Shown: positions 62,699 to 64,000 of the stretch, in pieces
Numbering within the stretch: the first letter of the stretch is position 1
Layout: each line of letters opens with the position of its first letter
Origin: Microvirga brassicacearum
Lineage (GTDB): Bacteria > Pseudomonadota > Alphaproteobacteria > Rhizobiales > Beijerinckiaceae
Reading direction: 5' to 3'
DNA length: 64,000 nucleotides
Assembly (NCBI RefSeq): GCF_008757455.1
Contig: NZ_VCMV01000006.1
Span: forward strand, 124,001 to 188,000
The notes under the pieces: generated by a model
What the model was told of the DNA's origin: nothing
The model's database searches: none
What the model saw: the letters and a program-made list of their open reading frames with translations, nothing else
Program-made: the position numbers and the translations under genes

Positions 62699-63169
62699 AT
62701 GACCGACCCACTTTCAGCCTATATCGACTCCGCGTCCCAGCCGCTGCAGCGGCGTGGATGTCCACTCTCGGAGTTGCGCGACAAGTTGCGCCGCGTGGGT
62801 TTGCGCCCGACGCGCCAACGCGTCTCGCTGGGCTGGCTGCTGTTCGGCAAGGGCGACCGACACATCACCGCCGAAGTGCTGTTCGACGAAGCGACGCGCG
62901 CCCGGGTGCCGGTGTCGCTCGCCACCGTCTACAACACCCTGCACCAGTTCACCGAGGCCGGCCTGCTGCGCCAGCTCGCGGTTGACGGGGCCAAGTCCTA
63001 TTTCGACACCAATCCGAGCGAGCATCATCACTTCTTCCTCGAGGACGAGGGCGAACTCGTGGACATGCCGAGCGCCGGCATCAGCGTCACCGAACTGCCG
63101 GAGCCCCCTGCGGGAATGGAAGTGGCGGGCATCGAGGTGATCGTCCGCCTGCGCCGCAAGGCTTCCTGA
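62699..63169 (+). CDS. irr: Iron response regulator Irr (Fur family)
   Basis: 156 residues. Fur-type winged helix (LRRVGLRPTRQRVSLGWLLF, VSLATVYNTLHQFTEAGLLR) and the HHH haem/metal site SEHHHFFLEDEG typical of Irr. An N-terminal Cys-Pro pair (RRGCPLSE, Cys21) sits where Bradyrhizobium Irr has its haem regulatory motif, but the following residue is Leu rather than Trp. Controls iron and haem genes in Rhizobiales. Divergent from fabA as in many Rhizobiales genomes. Confidence 0.93.
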   Translation: MTDPLSAYIDSASQPLQRRGCPLSELRDKLRRVGLRPTRQRVSLGWLLFGKGDRHITAEVLFDEATRARVPVSLATVYNTLHQFTEAGLLRQLAVDGAKSYFDTNPSEHHHFFLEDEGELVDMPSAGISVTELPEPPAGMEVAGIEVIVRLRRKAS

Positions 63170-63212
63170 ACCCCTTTCCGACCCGCGGCCATCGAGGCGC
63201 TGACGTTTCGAC

Positions 63213-64000
63213 ATGCCGCTCACTCATATCCTGCTCGCCATCCTCGTTGCCTTCATCTGGGGCCTGAGCTTCGTCGTCATCAAGGTCGGGGTCGCGGCAA
63301 CGCCGCCCCTGGTTCTGGCAGCCTTGCGCTTCGTCTTCGCGGTTTTCCCCGCAATCCTGTTCGTGCCGCGCCCGAAAACCCGCTGGCGCTTTCTCATCGG
63401 CTACGGCTTCTTCCTCGGAATCGCCCAGTTCGGCCTGCTTTTCGCCGCCATCTCGCTCGGCATGCCGGCGAGCCTCGCCTCGCTGGTCATGCAGGCGCAG
63501 GTGTTCTTCACCATCCTGTTCGCCGCCGTGCTGATGGGCGAGCGCCCCGGCCCCCACCAGATCGTCGGCGGGCTTGTCGCCTGCCTTGGCCTGATCCTGA
63601 TCGCGTGGCCGCGCCTTGCCGGCAGCGGCGCCGTGCCGTTTCTGATGACCGTCGTTGCCGCCGCCGCCTGGGGCATCGCCAACATCATTTCCAAACGCGC
63701 GGGGCGCATCGACATGCTGGGCTTCGTGGTCTGGTCGAGCCTGATGGCGCCGATCCCGCTGCTCGGGCTGTCCCTGTGGATCGACGGGCCGGACCGAGTC
63801 GCGGCATCCCTGATGGATCTGGACGCCGGCACGCTCGGGGCGGTCGCCTATCTGGCCTACCCCACGACGATCTTCGCCTTCGCCATCTGGGCCTGGCTGC
63901 TGTCGCGCCATCCCGCCGCCACCGTGACGCCGTTCGCCCTGCTGGTGCCCGTCGCGGGCATCCTCGGCTCCGCGTTTTTTCTCGGCGAAGTCATGATGCC
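63213..64000 (+). CDS. EamA/DMT-family transporter (3' end cut by the window edge)
   Basis: 262 residues visible. First EamA repeat starts LLAILVAFIWGLSFVVIKVG. The second repeat has AAAAWGIANIISKRAGRIDM and the late PVAGILGSAFFLGEVMM. Similar overall to the EamA protein at 25028 but not especially close. A good ATG at 63213 follows irr by 43 nt. The missing end would be about 30 residues. Confidence 0.9.
   Translation, partial: MPLTHILLAILVAFIWGLSFVVIKVGVAATPPLVLAALRFVFAVFPAILFVPRPKTRWRFLIGYGFFLGIAQFGLLFAAISLGMPASLASLVMQAQVFFTILFAAVLMGERPGPHQIVGGLVACLGLILIAWPRLAGSGAVPFLMTVVAAAAWGIANIISKRAGRIDMLGFVVWSSLMAPIPLLGLSLWIDGPDRVAASLMDLDAGTLGAVAYLAYPTTIFAFAIWAWLLSRHPAATVTPFALLVPVAGILGSAFFLGEVMM

Noticed and set aside
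1-64000. tRNA, rRNA, phage or transposase genes
   Set aside because: No cloverleaf, rRNA block, integrase or transposase motif was recognised in either strand.

Overview
The window is 64 kb of high-G+C chromosomal DNA. It is gene-dense, with short intergenic gaps and many ATGA-type start/stop overlaps. The irr gene lying divergently from fabA-fabB-fabI, the RTX protein type, many ABC/TRAP solute importers and the Irr/Fur protein all point to an alphaproteobacterium of the Rhizobiales (Hyphomicrobiales). No tRNA, rRNA, CRISPR array, insertion sequence, phage gene or replication origin was seen.

Layout. (1) 1-6.1 kb: the end of an RND efflux pump (acrA and a truncated acrB), a carboxymuconolactone-decarboxylase-fold protein and a large RTX repeat protein. 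(2) 6.2-12.2 kb: a signalling island with a membrane histidine kinase coupled to a periplasmic molybdopterin-domain-like protein, a REC-LuxR response regulator, a LuxR protein without a receiver, and a soluble histidine kinase without a sensor domain. (3) 12.2-23.6 kb: a minus-strand catabolic cluster with an amidase, two paralogous M20 amidohydrolases, a complete Liv-type ABC importer, a GABA-type aminotransferase and a LysR regulator. A divergent IclR-GNAT-EamA-cupin group follows (23.7-26.4 kb). (4) 26.4-43.6 kb: a second large minus-strand catabolic region. It holds a hydroxylysine-kinase-like/phospholyase-like pair, a Zn-dependent carbamoylase-type hydrolase, a GntR/FCD regulator, an aldehyde dehydrogenase, an acetylpolyamine-deacetylase-like enzyme, a TPP enzyme, a dipeptide/opine-type ABC importer, and an FAH-family protein with a ketoglutarate-semialdehyde-type dehydrogenase. 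(5) 43.8-58.8 kb: mixed housekeeping and accessory genes (TSUP permease, serine hydrolase, Gfo/Idh/MocA oxidoreductase, ring-cleaving dioxygenase, HerA-like ATPase, MFS pump, YcaQ-like glycosylase, PAP2, RecX, DUF1345, TRAP transporter, OsmC). (6) 58.8-64 kb: a DsbA-like protein, fabI, fabB, fabA, irr and a truncated EamA permease.

How the genes work together. Region 4 looks like an import-and-degrade system for an amino compound. The ABC importer, deacylase/carbamoylase-type hydrolases, TPP enzyme and aldehyde dehydrogenase form one near-continuous transcription unit that contains its own GntR-type regulator. A kinase plus PLP phospholyase pair lies just downstream in a separate unit. A rare 9-base core (TGATGCATC), part of a perfect 10-bp palindrome at one site, occurs upstream of both units and is the best candidate operator for that regulator. 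Region 3 looks like a parallel pathway in which amide or N-acyl bonds are hydrolysed and an omega-amino acid is transaminated. The substrates of both systems are inferred from enzyme families only.
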